Assembly: GCF_001676875.1 (NCBI RefSeq)
Contig: NZ_JYKA01000020.1
Span: 26,335-90,334 of the forward strand
Origin: Chromobacterium subtsugae
Lineage (GTDB): Bacteria > Pseudomonadota > Gammaproteobacteria > Burkholderiales > Chromobacteriaceae
Direction of reading: 5' to 3'
DNA length: 64,000 nt
In this document: in pieces, positions 24,634 to 33,199 of the stretch
Layout of the letters: each line of letters begins with the position of its first letter
Numbering within the stretch: the first letter of the stretch is position 1
Notes under the pieces: generated by a model
The model's input: only the letters and a program-made list of their open reading frames with translations
Databases searched by the model: none
What the model was told of the DNA's origin: nothing
Translations under genes and position numbers: made by a program

Positions 24634-25489
24634 AATTCGCCCGCTCAGCGGCACCATAGGCGCGGAAGTGCGCGGCTGCGACGTCAGCCTGACGCCGTCG
24701 CCGGAGTTGGCCGGCGAAATCCGCCGCGCGCTGCTGCAATACAAGGTGCTGCTGTTCCGCGGCCAGCCGGCCTTGTCGATGGCGCGGCAGATCGCCTTCG
24801 CCCAGGCTTTCGGCGAGATCGAGACCGAGTTCCCGTCGTTCGCGCCCAAACTGGCCGAGAACCCGGAAATCACGCTGTTCGACAGCCGCAACGGCAGCGG
24901 CCGCGCCGAAATGTGGCATACCGACCTGACGGTGTCGGAGACGCCGACCGCTTTCGGCGTGCTGTGCGTGAAGGAGCGTCCGGCGCGCGGCGGCGACACG
25001 ATGTGGGCGGATTCCGAGGCCGCCTACGCCTCGCTGTCGCCCGGCATGCGCGCCTTTCTGGAAGGCCAGCGCGCGGTGCACGACATGTACTCGCCGGAGT
25101 ACGCCGCGCGGCCGGGCGGCAACAAGCGCACCGATCTCGACATGTCGCGGATTTCCCGCGCCGAGCATCCGCTGGTGCGGGTCCATCCGGAAACCGGCCG
25201 CAAATGCCTGTTCGTCAATCCCTTCTTCACGTCCCACATCGTCGGCTTCAGTTCGGAAGAGAGCGCCAACATCCTCAACTTCCTGTACGCCCGGATGGAG
25301 CGGCCGGAGTTCATCGTCCGCTGGCATTGGTCGGAAGGCGATGTCGCGATGTGGGACAACCGCTGCACCACCCACGTGGCGGTCAACGACTACGGCGACG
25401 CGCATCGGCTGGCGCAGCGGGTGTGCGTGAAGGGCGACGCGCCGTTCGGCGTGGGCGAAGCCCGGCGCGCCGCGCTGGAAACGGCCTGA
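24620..25489 (+). CDS. TauD/TfdA-family Fe(II)/2-oxoglutarate dioxygenase
   Basis: A 289-residue protein with the iron-binding triad His100-x-Asp102 (MWHTDLT) and His252 (CTTHVAV), followed by HRLAQRV, whose Arg binds 2-oxoglutarate. The start VRGCDVSLT and SFAPKL segments fit taurine-dioxygenase-like enzymes. It would hydroxylate the Dap-derived C3 position of the ring or its precursor. The next gene, a methyltransferase, could then convert the hydroxyl to methoxy. ATG 24620 overlaps the preceding gene by 14 bases and has AGGAGAGGA upstream. The longer frame from 24599 is less likely. Confidence 0.88.
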   Translation: MATLEIRPLSGTIGAEVRGCDVSLTPSPELAGEIRRALLQYKVLLFRGQPALSMARQIAFAQAFGEIETEFPSFAPKLAENPEITLFDSRNGSGRAEMWHTDLTVSETPTAFGVLCVKERPARGGDTMWADSEAAYASLSPGMRAFLEGQRAVHDMYSPEYAARPGGNKRTDLDMSRISRAEHPLVRVHPETGRKCLFVNPFFTSHIVGFSSEESANILNFLYARMERPEFIVRWHWSEGDVAMWDNRCTTHVAVNDYGDAHRLAQRVCVKGDAPFGVGEARRAALETA

Positions 25490-25517
25490 CGGCCGGCGGC
25501 GCAGCCGCGGATAAAGA

Positions 25518-25541
25518 GCGGCCGGGCATCGCGCCGGCCGC
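25518..25541 (+). other. Stem-loop in the operon before the methyltransferase gene
   Basis: GCGGCCGG and CCGGCCGC pair perfectly around an 8-base loop and are followed by GTGGTTTTC. The T-run is too short for a firm terminator. It could attenuate transcription or protect an mRNA end within the operon. Confidence 0.4.
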
Positions 25542-25562
25542 GTGGTTTTCACTCACTTCAAT

Positions 25563-26429
25563 ATGGGTAGCAAGATGTCGAACCAAGCAGGCGTGGCAGT
25601 CGTTGACTTCAATGGATCGATATTCCTCGAATCCAGCAATGTGCGGGCGCAGGCCAATCGGTTGAATTGGCGCTCCGAGGTGTTGATGGGCCGCAACCCC
25701 GATTGTTTCAAGGGCAAGCGCGTGCTCGACCTGGCCAGCCATGACGGCCGCTTCATGCACGCGGCGCTCAAGCACGGCGCCAGCAAGGTGATAGGGGTGG
25801 AGGCGCGCGAAGAGCACGTGATCCACGCGCGCCACAATCTGAGCCGCGCCGGACACGCGCCGGACAGCTACCAGGTGCTGTGCGGCGACCTGGTCGAGCA
25901 CCTGAAGCAGATCGAGACCGGTTCGGTGGACACCGTGCTGTGCTTCGGCGTGTTCAGCCACCTGATCGAGCAGGTGGAGATCATTCGCGAGATCCGCCGC
26001 ATCGCGCCGGGCGCCTTCATTCTGGACACCTGGGTGGCGAAGGAGCAGTGGAACCTGCGCGAGCGGCTGCGCAACCACAAGGTCAACCTGTGGGTGCGCG
26101 ACACCCAGCAGGGCGGCGACCGCGGCCTGTCCTTGCTGGCGCGCTTCAAGCGGCTGATGGCCAGCGTGTTGCCGGGGCCGGGCAGCAAGGTGGGCAGCAT
26201 GGTGCTGCTGTACGAGGACCCGCAGGCGCCGGGCGCGACGGTGCGCCCCAGCGGGCTGATGGCCTGGGCCAACCGCTCGGCGCTGGAAATGCTGTTCGAG
26301 CACTTTGGCCTGGAGCATGCGCGGGTGGACTGGATGGCGCAGCGGGTCAGCGACTGGACCGACCTGGAAGACTACCGCAACGGCTCGCGCGAGAGCTGGG
26401 TGGTGCGGCCGGGACGCCGCGCGTCCTGA
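25563..26429 (+). CDS. Class I SAM-dependent methyltransferase, candidate O-methyltransferase
   Basis: A 288-residue protein. Motif I is VLDLASHDGRFMHAAL (starting near residue 53), followed by VIGVEAREEHV (motif II) and DTVLCFGVFSHL (motif IV). This is the Rossmann-like SAM-binding fold. The methyl acceptor is not shown by the sequence. Its place directly after the TauD-type hydroxylase suggests methylation of the new hydroxyl to a methoxy group, the C3 decoration of methoxy-monobactams. The start is uncertain: ATG 25563 and ATG 25575 are both possible, neither with a strong ribosome-binding site. Confidence 0.8.
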   Translation: MGSKMSNQAGVAVVDFNGSIFLESSNVRAQANRLNWRSEVLMGRNPDCFKGKRVLDLASHDGRFMHAALKHGASKVIGVEAREEHVIHARHNLSRAGHAPDSYQVLCGDLVEHLKQIETGSVDTVLCFGVFSHLIEQVEIIREIRRIAPGAFILDTWVAKEQWNLRERLRNHKVNLWVRDTQQGGDRGLSLLARFKRLMASVLPGPGSKVGSMVLLYEDPQAPGATVRPSGLMAWANRSALEMLFEHFGLEHARVDWMAQRVSDWTDLEDYRNGSRESWVVRPGRRAS

Positions 26430-26436
26430 AGCGTTT

Positions 26437-26457
26437 GCCGCGCCCGCCGGGCGCGGC
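26437..26457 (+). other. Stem-loop between methyltransferase and second sulfotransferase genes
   Basis: GCCGCGCCC, loop GCC and GGGCGCGGC form a 9-bp all-GC stem just after the methyltransferase stop. No T-run follows, so it is a possible pause or mRNA-processing element. Confidence 0.35.
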
Positions 26458-26475
26458 GCTTGAAAGAGCGATGGC

Positions 26476-27474
26476 ATGAGAAAGATATACCTGCGCCGCG
26501 TGAGCGGCGTGACGCATGGCGAGAGCACCAGGATGGTGCGGCCGGACGATTTCGCCAGCGATATCGTCGCCGCGGTGGATGCGGCGGCGCAGATAGAGGA
26601 CTTCGGCCGCTACCTGCCGCTATGCGTGGACTGGCGCGCCGAGCGCCTGCGCTACAGCCGCTGGGAGGACGCGTCGCCGCTGTCGGACGCGCCGTTCCTG
26701 TACCAGCGGCAGCGACGGCAGGCGGCCATGCTGGCCGACATCCCGTTCGAGCGGCTGCCTGAACTGGGACAGGCCGAAGGCATGACGCCGACCTTCATCT
26801 TCTCGATCGGCCGCTGCGGCTCCACGCTGCTGTCCAGGATGCTGGCCGCGGTCGGCGAGCAGGCGGTGTCGGAGCCGGACGCGCTGACCAATATCGCCCT
26901 GGTCGACAACGCCGAACAGGGCCGGCAGGCGGCCGAGGCGGGCGAGCTCATCGTGCGCAGCTGCGTCGAGGCGTTGCGCCGCGCCTGCGGCCCGTCGCCG
27001 GTGATCAAGCTGAGGGCGGTGTGCAATCTGGCGGCGGCGGCGTTTGTCCGCGCGCTGCCCAACGCCCGCTATGTGTTCATGTTCCGCGGGCGGGAGGACT
27101 GGGTGCGTTCCTATTCGCGCGCGTTCGGCGACAGCGCGGCCGAGCTGGAGGCCCTGCTGCGGCAGTCGGCGCAGGCGTTTCAGCACCTGCGCGCGGCCGG
27201 GGCCGAGCCGGAGCTGGTGTGGTACGAGGACCTGCTGGCCGACCCGGCCGCCGCGCTGCGGCGCATCTTGCCGCACCGCGCCGACCTGGCGGCGTTCGAG
27301 GCGCCATTGGCGGAGGCCTTGCGCGCCGACGCGCAGCAAGGCTCCATCCTGGCGCGCTCGACGCTGGCGGCGCGCCCGGTGGCGGATGGCATCGTCGAGG
27401 AGTTCGAGGATTTGTGGCGGCAGTCGCGGCCGGAGGGCTTGTTGCGGGAGGCGGGGCTCGCGCGCCTGCTGTGA
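26476..27474 (+). CDS. Second PAPS-type sulfotransferase-like protein
   Basis: A 332-residue protein. Residues about 107-121 hold FIFSIGRCGSTLLSRML, a P-loop-like 5'-phosphosulfate-binding motif of a sulfotransferase group distinct from that of the gene at 23851. AVSEPDALTNI follows, and a 3'-binding candidate is FMFRGREDWVRSYSRAF. The first 100 residues are an extra N-terminal domain without a family I recognise. It closes the biosynthetic operon, 46 bases after the methyltransferase and before a bidirectional terminator. Either this protein or the earlier one could be the N-sulfonating enzyme. A second sulfation, or a kinase-like role, cannot be excluded. Confidence 0.7.
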   Translation: MRKIYLRRVSGVTHGESTRMVRPDDFASDIVAAVDAAAQIEDFGRYLPLCVDWRAERLRYSRWEDASPLSDAPFLYQRQRRQAAMLADIPFERLPELGQAEGMTPTFIFSIGRCGSTLLSRMLAAVGEQAVSEPDALTNIALVDNAEQGRQAAEAGELIVRSCVEALRRACGPSPVIKLRAVCNLAAAAFVRALPNARYVFMFRGREDWVRSYSRAFGDSAAELEALLRQSAQAFQHLRAAGAEPELVWYEDLLADPAAALRRILPHRADLAAFEAPLAEALRADAQQGSILARSTLAARPVADGIVEEFEDLWRQSRPEGLLREAGLARLL

Positions 27475-27510
27475 GGGCGGGCCGGCTTGGAAGCTGGCCG
27501 GCGGAAAAGC

Positions 27511-27539
27511 AAAAAGCCAGCTCGGAGAGCTGGCTTTTT
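27511..27539. terminator. Bidirectional intrinsic terminator between the NRPS operon and tRNA genes
   Basis: AAAAAGCCAGCTC, a short GGA loop and GAGCTGGCTTTTT give a strong stem with A- and T-runs on either side. It can stop the rightward biosynthetic operon and the leftward tRNA transcript. Confidence 0.9.
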
Positions 27540-27547
27540 GACTGCGC

Positions 27548-27624
<77 letters not shown>

Positions 27625-27659
27625 GCGAGAAACCGCTTGCGCGTTTTCTCATCAAACTG

Positions 27660-27736
<77 letters not shown>

Positions 27737-27766
27737 ACATTTCGATGCCTTCGCACCGAGACGCGA

Positions 27767-27795
27767 ACTATACTTAGGCCCCCTCGGGCTGTCAA
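27767..27795 (-). promoter_or_regulatory. Near-consensus tRNA promoter
   Basis: On the minus strand TTGACA (27795-27790), a 17-base spacer and TATAGT (27772-27767) are followed by a GC-rich discriminator (TCGCGTC), the hallmark of stringently controlled stable-RNA promoters. Confidence 0.85.
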
Positions 27796-27823
27796 GCGCC
27801 TTTTGCGAGATTGTGGCGAAGCC

Positions 27824-28981
27824 TCACAGCGTGTAGCAGCGGTCGCCGCGGGCGAAGCCCTGCCAGTCTATGTCCACGCCCTTGCCGAAGCCTATCGCCT
27901 TGAAGGTTTCGCCCATTTCCTGCGGCGACAGCAGCCGCTGCACGGCCTTGGCCACCGGCAGGTAGGCCTTGACGTCGTTGGGATCCAGCCGCTGCAGCGC
28001 CTCGACGATGCCGCAGTTAAGCAGGAACTGCGCCTGGCTGGCGTAGCCTATCAGGTCCAGCCCGGCGTCGAGGCCGCTTTGCGCGACCGCGCTGAAGTCG
28101 ACGTGGCAGGTCAGGTCCATCAGGCCGGGCAGGTAGAACGGGTCCTGCACCGTGTGGTGGCGGTAGTGGCCCAGCAGCGTGCCCATGCTGCGCTCCGGGT
28201 GATAGTACTCGGACGCGGCGTGGCCGTAGTCGATCAGCAGGATGGCGCCGCGGCTCAGCGCGCCGGCCACGGTGGCGACGAAGGCGCGGTTGGCCAGGCT
28301 GATTTCGGTTTCGTAGCGCGGAATGTCCGGCACCAGTTGCGCGGCCAGCTCGGCCAGCCGGGCGTCGGCGAAGTCGCGGTCCTCGTAGGCCAGCGCGCCG
28401 TCGCGGACGGTGACGCCGCGCTGGCGCAGCCGGCGGCTTTCATCGCGGAACACCATTTCGCAGGGCATCGCGTCCAGCAGCTCATTGCCGATGACGACGC
28501 CGTCGATCGCGTCCGGCAGGCGGCTGGCCCATTCGACGCGGTCGGCCAGGTGAGGCAGCGCGGCGCGGATGTTTTGCCGTTGCCGCTCGATCAGGTCCGG
28601 CGACAGGTCTAGGATCACGTATTTTTGCGGCAGGCAGCCCAGCGCCTCCAGCTCGGCGAGCACGTCTATCGCCAGCTTGCCGGTGCCAGCGCCGAATTCG
28701 TAGATCGCGCCGGCGGTCTGCGGCAGCAGCTCGGCCAGCTGGCGCGCCAGCGCCTGGCCGAACAGCGGCGTCAGCTCCGGCGCGGTGATGAAGTCGCCGG
28801 CCTCGCCCAGCTTGCTGCTGCCGGCGGCGTAATAGCCCATTCCCGACGCGTACAGCGCCAGTTCCATATAATGCGAAAAAGGTATCCAGCCGCCGGCGTC
28901 GGCGATGGCCTGGCTGATGCGGCCGCTCAGGGCCTGGCTGATGGCCAGCGCCTCGGGGCTGGCGGCGGGTAGGGTGCTCAT
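27824..28981 (-). CDS. MidA/NDUFAF7-family SAM-dependent methyltransferase (DUF185)
   Basis: A 385-residue protein with family landmarks FSHYMELALYASGMGYY, GDFITAPELTPLFGQALARQ and the SAM-binding motif YEFGAGTGKLA, then VIGNELLDAMPCEMV. The eukaryotic relative NDUFAF7 dimethylates an arginine of complex I subunit NDUFS2; a similar protein arginine methylation is plausible here but not proven for bacteria. It is divergent from the SDR gene, sharing an 81-base intergenic stretch. Confidence 0.85.
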   Translation of the reverse strand: MSTLPAASPEALAISQALSGRISQAIADAGGWIPFSHYMELALYASGMGYYAAGSSKLGEAGDFITAPELTPLFGQALARQLAELLPQTAGAIYEFGAGTGKLAIDVLAELEALGCLPQKYVILDLSPDLIERQRQNIRAALPHLADRVEWASRLPDAIDGVVIGNELLDAMPCEMVFRDESRRLRQRGVTVRDGALAYEDRDFADARLAELAAQLVPDIPRYETEISLANRAFVATVAGALSRGAILLIDYGHAASEYYHPERSMGTLLGHYRHHTVQDPFYLPGLMDLTCHVDFSAVAQSGLDAGLDLIGYASQAQFLLNCGIVEALQRLDPNDVKAYLPVAKAVQRLLSPQEMGETFKAIGFGKGVDIDWQGFARGDRCYTL

Positions 28982-28992
28982 GGTGGTCGTCC

Positions 28993-29001
28993 TGCTACAA
29001 T
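28993..29001 (+). promoter_or_regulatory. Extended -10 promoter for the SDR gene
   Basis: TGC-TACAAT (28993-29001) is an extended -10 element in the divergent gap. It gives a leader of about 55 bases to the ATG at 29063. The -35 is poor. Confidence 0.4.
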
Positions 29002-29062
29002 GTGGCGCGATTGTGGTGCAAAGCGCCGCGCCCGTGAAGAGGCAATTCTAAACGAGGAAACA

Positions 29063-29821
29063 ATGCTGACAGAGCGACAACAAGATGAGCGCGTGATTCT
29101 GGTCACCGGCGCCGCGCGCCGGGTGGGGGCGGGCATTGTCAGGCTGCTGCATGCGCGCGGCTTGAGGCTGGTATTGCACTACCGCGGCTCGCAGGCCGAT
29201 GCCGAGGCGCTGGCGGCGGAATTGAACGCGGCGCGGCCTGGCAGCGCCAAGCTGGTCCGGGCCGATCTGCTGGACACCGCGGCGCTGCCGGAGTTGGCGG
29301 CGCGCGCGCTGGCGGCGTTCGGCCGCATCGACGGCCTGGTCAACAACGCCTCCAGCTTTTCCCCGACCGAGGTCGGGCGGATAGACGAGGCCGCCTGGCA
29401 CGACTTGATGGGCAGCAATTTGAAGGCGCCGCTGTTTCTCAGCCAGGCGTTGGCGCCGGAGCTGGCGCGCCGCGGCGGCGCCATCGTCGGCATCGCCGAC
29501 ATCCATGCGGAGCGGCCGATGGCGCGCCACGTGGTGTACAACCTGGCCAAGGCCGGCCACGCCCAGTTGATCCGCAGCCTGGCGATAGAGCTGGCGCCGG
29601 CGGTGCGCGTCAACGGCGTGGCGCCGGGCGTCAACCTGTGGCCGGAAGACGAGACGTCGTTCAGCGCCGAGGCCCGCGCCAGGATAGAGGAAACCATCCC
29701 TTTGCGGCGCGCCGGCGTGCCGGAAGACATCGCCCGGGCGGTGGCTTTCTTGCTGCTGGACGCGACGTATGTCACCGGGCAGATCCTGGCGGTGGACGGC
29801 GGCCGCGGCATCGTGTTGTGA
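29063..29821 (+). CDS. folM: Short-chain dehydrogenase, pteridine reductase (FolM/PTR1)-like
   Basis: A 252-residue SDR. The cofactor motif is TGAARRVG (15-22), the Arg-rich form typical of NADPH-dependent pteridine reductases. The structural motif NNAS is followed by the catalytic pair Tyr159-xxx-Lys163 (YNLAK). The protein has LxVDGGRG near the C-terminus, as in PTR1/FolM. It would reduce dihydropteridines such as dihydrofolate or dihydromonapterin. ATG 29063 has CGAGGA 7 bases upstream. The open frame back to 29000 lacks a good start. It precedes ttcA by 75 bases on the same strand. Confidence 0.8.
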   Translation: MLTERQQDERVILVTGAARRVGAGIVRLLHARGLRLVLHYRGSQADAEALAAELNAARPGSAKLVRADLLDTAALPELAARALAAFGRIDGLVNNASSFSPTEVGRIDEAAWHDLMGSNLKAPLFLSQALAPELARRGGAIVGIADIHAERPMARHVVYNLAKAGHAQLIRSLAIELAPAVRVNGVAPGVNLWPEDETSFSAEARARIEETIPLRRAGVPEDIARAVAFLLLDATYVTGQILAVDGGRGIVL

Positions 29822-29896
29822 CGGTTTTGCGCCGGCATGGCTTTTGCCGGCGGGAAACGGTAAAATCGCCTGTTTTTCAATTTCTTAGCCGTACCC

Positions 29897-30868
29897 ATGT
29901 CCGAACTGAACGCCGCGCTCGACGACAAGGCCAAGAAGGCCGCGTTTGAAGGCAACAAACTGGCCAAGCGCCTGCGCCACCATGTCGGTGACGCCATCAA
30001 TGATTTCAACATGATCGAAGAGGGCGACCGCGTGATGGTCTGCCTGTCGGGCGGCAAGGACAGCTACACCCTGCTCGACATCCTGCTGGGCCTGCAGAAG
30101 TCCGCGCCGATCGACTTTTCCATCGTCGCGGTCAACCTCGACCAGAAGCAGCCGGGCTTCCCCGAGCATGTGCTGCCGGAATACCTCAAGTCCATCGGCG
30201 TCGAATACCGCATCGTCGAGGAAGACACCTATTCCATCGTCAAGCGCCTGGTGCCGGAAGGCAAGACCACCTGCAGCCTGTGCTCGCGCCTGCGCCGCGG
30301 CATCCTGTACCGCGTGGCGGACGAACTGGGCGCCACCAAGATCGCGCTGGGCCACCACCGCGACGACATCCTGCACACGCTGTTCCTGAACATGTTCTAC
30401 GGCGGCAAGCTGAAGTCCATGCCGCCCAAGCTGGTGTCCGACGACGGCCGCCACATGGTGATCCGCCCGCTGGCCTACTGCCGCGAGAAGGACATCGAAC
30501 GTTACGCCCAGCTGCGCGAATTCCCGATCATTCCGTGCAATCTGTGCGGCTCGCAGCCCAATCTGCAGCGCCAGGTGGTGAAGGAGATGGTCAACGACTG
30601 GGACAAGCGTTTCCCCGGCCGCGTCGAGAGCATGTTCCGCGCGCTGCAAAACGTCGTTCCGTCGCATCTGGCCGACACCAAGCTGTACGATTTCGCGTCC
30701 TTGACGACCGGCGACGCGCCGTTCGCCGGCGGCGATACCGCCTTCGACAAGGAAGAGTTCCGCGATCCGGCGCCGCACGAGGACGACGCGGCCGAGGCCG
30801 CGCCCAAGAAGCGCACCATCAGCATTCTCGACTCGCGCAAGCCGGAGGGCAGCGGCTGTGGCGCGTAG
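29897..30868 (+). CDS. ttcA: tRNA 2-thiocytidine(32) synthetase TtcA
   Basis: A 323-residue protein with the PP-loop ATP-binding motif SGGKDS (51-56). The TtcA cysteines are Cys126-x-x-Cys129 (TTCSLC) and Cys214-x-x-Cys217 (IPCNLCG), the sets used for an Fe-S cluster and sulfur transfer. It thiolates cytidine 32 in a subset of tRNAs. The sequence [20 protein letters not shown] is a strong family signature. The C-terminus has an acidic tail longer than in E. coli. A TAAAAT box at 29861-29866 may be its -10. The end overlaps the next gene's GTG start. Confidence 0.95.
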   Translation: MSELNAALDDKAKKAAFEGNKLAKRLRHHVGDAINDFNMIEEGDRVMVCLSGGKDSYTLLDILLGLQKSAPIDFSIVAVNLDQKQPGFPEHVLPEYLKSIGVEYRIVEEDTYSIVKRLVPEGKTTCSLCSRLRRGILYRVADELGATKIALGHHRDDILHTLFLNMFYGGKLKSMPPKLVSDDGRHMVIRPLAYCREKDIERYAQLREFPIIPCNLCGSQPNLQRQVVKEMVNDWDKRFPGRVESMFRALQNVVPSHLADTKLYDFASLTTGDAPFAGGDTAFDKEEFRDPAPHEDDAAEAAPKKRTISILDSRKPEGSGCGA

Positions 30869-31658
30869 GGCGCTGCACCCGTTCCGCCGCCGCGTGAGGC
30901 CGGCGGTGGAGGCGATGCCGGAGGTGGAAATCTCGGAAGAGGGCAATATCCGCTCGCTGCACCTGGGGTCGGAAACCATCCAAAGCTCGATGGATCTGGA
31001 CGATCCGCCGGAGCTGGTGCTCAGCTACAGCCGCGCGATGATGGGTTTCCTGCTGTGGAACGACGATCCCAAGCATATCCTGCAGATCGGCCTGGGCGGT
31101 GGATCGTTCGCCCGCTTCATCGACGAATACCTGCCGGACGCGGTCAGCGTGGCGGTGGATATCAATCCGCAGGTGATCGCGGTGGCGCGCGCCTTCTTCC
31201 AGTTGCCGGAGGAGGGCGATTTCTTCGAGATCGTCGAGGCCGACGGCGCCGACTATGTGAAAATTTTCCGCGGCTCCACCGACGCCATCCTGGTCGACGG
31301 TTTCGACGGCCTGCAGATCGTCGACGCGCTGACCACCGAGGACTTCTTCGAGGACTGCAAGCGGGCCTTGAGCCCCAAGGGCGTGTTCGTCACCAACTGG
31401 TGGAGCGGCGACAAGCGCTATCAGGCTTTCATCGAGCGTTTGTTGAACGTTTTCGAGGGCCGGGTGATCGAACTGCCTGCGGCCACCCATGGCAATGTCG
31501 CGGTGATCGCCTTCCGCCAGAGCCCGAGCCTGACGCAGTGGGAGGCGCTGAAAAAGCGCGCCGACGAGCTGGAATATCGCTTCGGCCTGGAGTTCGGCGA
31601 GTTCGTCAACCGCATCAAGCAGACCAACCAGCAGACCGCCGGCCACTTGCTGATCTGA
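30858..31658 (+). CDS. Spermidine-synthase-like (SpeE fold) protein
   Basis: A 266-residue protein with the spermidine synthase/SAM-binding fold: [15 protein letters not shown] (motif I), [23 protein letters not shown] and [10 protein letters not shown]. True aminopropyltransferases have about 280 residues with a GGxGG and a DSSDP region. Here the acidic active-site loop reads VDGFDG, so this may be one of the many SpeE-fold proteins with another function. GTG 30858 overlaps ttcA by 11 bases, which supports coupling. ATG 30915 is an alternative start but has its GGAGG too close. Confidence 0.75.
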   Translation: MARRALHPFRRRVRPAVEAMPEVEISEEGNIRSLHLGSETIQSSMDLDDPPELVLSYSRAMMGFLLWNDDPKHILQIGLGGGSFARFIDEYLPDAVSVAVDINPQVIAVARAFFQLPEEGDFFEIVEADGADYVKIFRGSTDAILVDGFDGLQIVDALTTEDFFEDCKRALSPKGVFVTNWWSGDKRYQAFIERLLNVFEGRVIELPAATHGNVAVIAFRQSPSLTQWEALKKRADELEYRFGLEFGEFVNRIKQTNQQTAGHLLI

Positions 31659-31732
31659 GCGGCGGGCGGAGTCCGGCGCGGAATCGTCGATGCGGTTACG
31701 TTTGCTTACCCAAAAACCGCGGCGACGGAGCG

Positions 31733-31738
31733 TATAAT
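31733..31738 (+). promoter_or_regulatory. Perfect -10 box upstream of the glycan locus
   Basis: TATAAT lies 150 bases upstream of wbpA. No -35 at standard spacing is visible (TTGCTT is 25 bases away), so activation or another sigma contact would be needed. The 31659-31888 gap otherwise holds only the hairpin at 31835-31856. Confidence 0.4.
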
Positions 31739-31834
31739 GGCCAGTTGCGCGCGCTTTGGGCGCTGTTGCGGGCTTAGGCTCCGGCGGCGGCGTCGCCGGG
31801 CGGCATCGAAGCTGGCGCAGTACCGAGTTACCGG

Positions 31835-31856
31835 GCGGCAGACGGGCGTCTGCCGC
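31835..31856 (+). other. Perfect hairpin in the wbpA leader
   Basis: GCGGCAGACG, GG and CGTCTGCCGC make a 10-bp stem with a tiny loop, ending 32 bases before the wbpA ATG. No T-run adjoins it. It could affect elongation or mRNA stability at the head of a 15-kb locus. Confidence 0.45.
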
Positions 31857-31888
31857 TCAAGCTTTTACATCCTGTTGGGACATTCATC

Positions 31889-33196
31889 GTGATCAAGCAG
31901 CAACTGCTCAATCGTATCGCGGACAAATCCGCTGTGATCGGCATCGTGGGCCTGGGCTATGTCGGCCTGCCCCTGATGCTGCGTTTCGCCGAAGTCGGCT
32001 ACAAGGTGCTGGGTTTCGACATCGACCAGAGCAAGGTCGATGCCCTGATGGCCGGCAAAAGCTATATCGAGCACATTTCCGCCGACAGCATCGCCACCGC
32101 GCTGGAGCGCGGCTTCGAGGCCACCACCGACTTCAGCCGCGTGCCGGAAGCCGATACCCTGATCCTGTGCGTGCCGACGCCGCTGAACAAGTACCGCGAG
32201 CCCGACCTCAGCTTCGTGCTGGACACCATGGACAGCCTGGTGCCCTACCTGCGCGAAGGCCAGCTGGTGTCGCTGGAATCCACCACCTACCCGGGCACCA
32301 CCGACGAAGAGCTGCTGCCGCGGATGGAGTCGCGCGGCCTGAAGGTCGGCGACAACGCCTTCCTGGTGTTCTCGCCGGAGCGCGAGGATCCGGGCAACCC
32401 GAACTTCACCACCCGCACCATTCCCAAGGTGTGCGGCGGCGTGACCGAGGCCTGTCAGGAAATCGGCGTCGCGCTCTACAGCGCGGTGATCGACAAGGTG
32501 GTGCCGGTGTCGTCCACCCGCGCCGCCGAAATGACCAAGCTGCTGGAGAACATCCACCGCGCGGTCAACATCGGCCTGGTCAACGAGATGAAGATCGTCG
32601 CCGACAAGATGGGCATCGACATCCACGAAGTGATCCGCGCCGCGGCCACCAAGCCGTTCGGCTTCGTGCCCTACTACCCGGGCCCGGGCCTGGGCGGCCA
32701 CTGCATCCCGATCGACCCGTTCTACCTGACCTGGAAAGCGCGCGAATACGGCGTCAACACCCGTTTCATCGAACTGGCCGGCGAAGTGAACAGCAATATG
32801 CCCGACTACGTGGTGTCCAAGGTGGCCGCCGCGCTGAACCAGCGCAAGAAGTCCATCAACGGCAGCCGCGTGCTGGTGCTGGGCATCGCCTACAAGAAGA
32901 ACGTCGACGACATGCGCGAGAGCCCGTCGGTGTTCCTGATGGAAAAACTGCGCGACCTGGGCGCCGAAGTGGCGTACAGCGATCCGCACGTGCCGGTGTT
33001 CCCGAAGATGCGCGAGCACAAGTTCGACCTGAAGAGCGTGGCGCTGAATGCCGAAACCGTGGCCGGCTACGACTGCGTGCTGCTGGCCACCGACCACGAC
33101 AAGTTCGACTACGCGATGCTGAAGGCCAACGCCCAGTTGCTGGTGGATAGCCGCGGCAAGTACCTGGAGCCGGCCGGGCACATCGTCAAGGCCTGA
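31889..33196 (+). CDS. wbpA: UDP-N-acetyl-D-glucosamine 6-dehydrogenase (WbpA-like)
   Basis: A 435-residue nucleotide-sugar dehydrogenase with an N-terminal NAD motif ([13 protein letters not shown], from about residue 19). The catalytic Cys272 is in [16 protein letters not shown], and the C-terminal UDP-binding domain begins near 320 ([19 protein letters not shown]). The [16 protein letters not shown] segment is of the WbpA/WbpO UDP-HexNAc type rather than the UDP-glucose type. With wbpB, wbpD and wbpE downstream it starts the route from UDP-GlcNAc to UDP-2,3-diacetamido-glucuronate (UDP-GlcNAc3NAcA). It is the first gene of the surface-glycan locus. Confidence 0.9.
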   Translation: MIKQQLLNRIADKSAVIGIVGLGYVGLPLMLRFAEVGYKVLGFDIDQSKVDALMAGKSYIEHISADSIATALERGFEATTDFSRVPEADTLILCVPTPLNKYREPDLSFVLDTMDSLVPYLREGQLVSLESTTYPGTTDEELLPRMESRGLKVGDNAFLVFSPEREDPGNPNFTTRTIPKVCGGVTEACQEIGVALYSAVIDKVVPVSSTRAAEMTKLLENIHRAVNIGLVNEMKIVADKMGIDIHEVIRAAATKPFGFVPYYPGPGLGGHCIPIDPFYLTWKAREYGVNTRFIELAGEVNSNMPDYVVSKVAAALNQRKKSINGSRVLVLGIAYKKNVDDMRESPSVFLMEKLRDLGAEVAYSDPHVPVFPKMREHKFDLKSVALNAETVAGYDCVLLATDHDKFDYAMLKANAQLLVDSRGKYLEPAGHIVKA

Positions 33197-33199
33197 TCC

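Noticed and set aside
31889..33196. UDP-glucose dehydrogenase (ugd) call
   Set aside because: The sequence segments are of UDP-HexNAc type, and wbpB, wbpD and wbpE follow, which require UDP-GlcNAcA.
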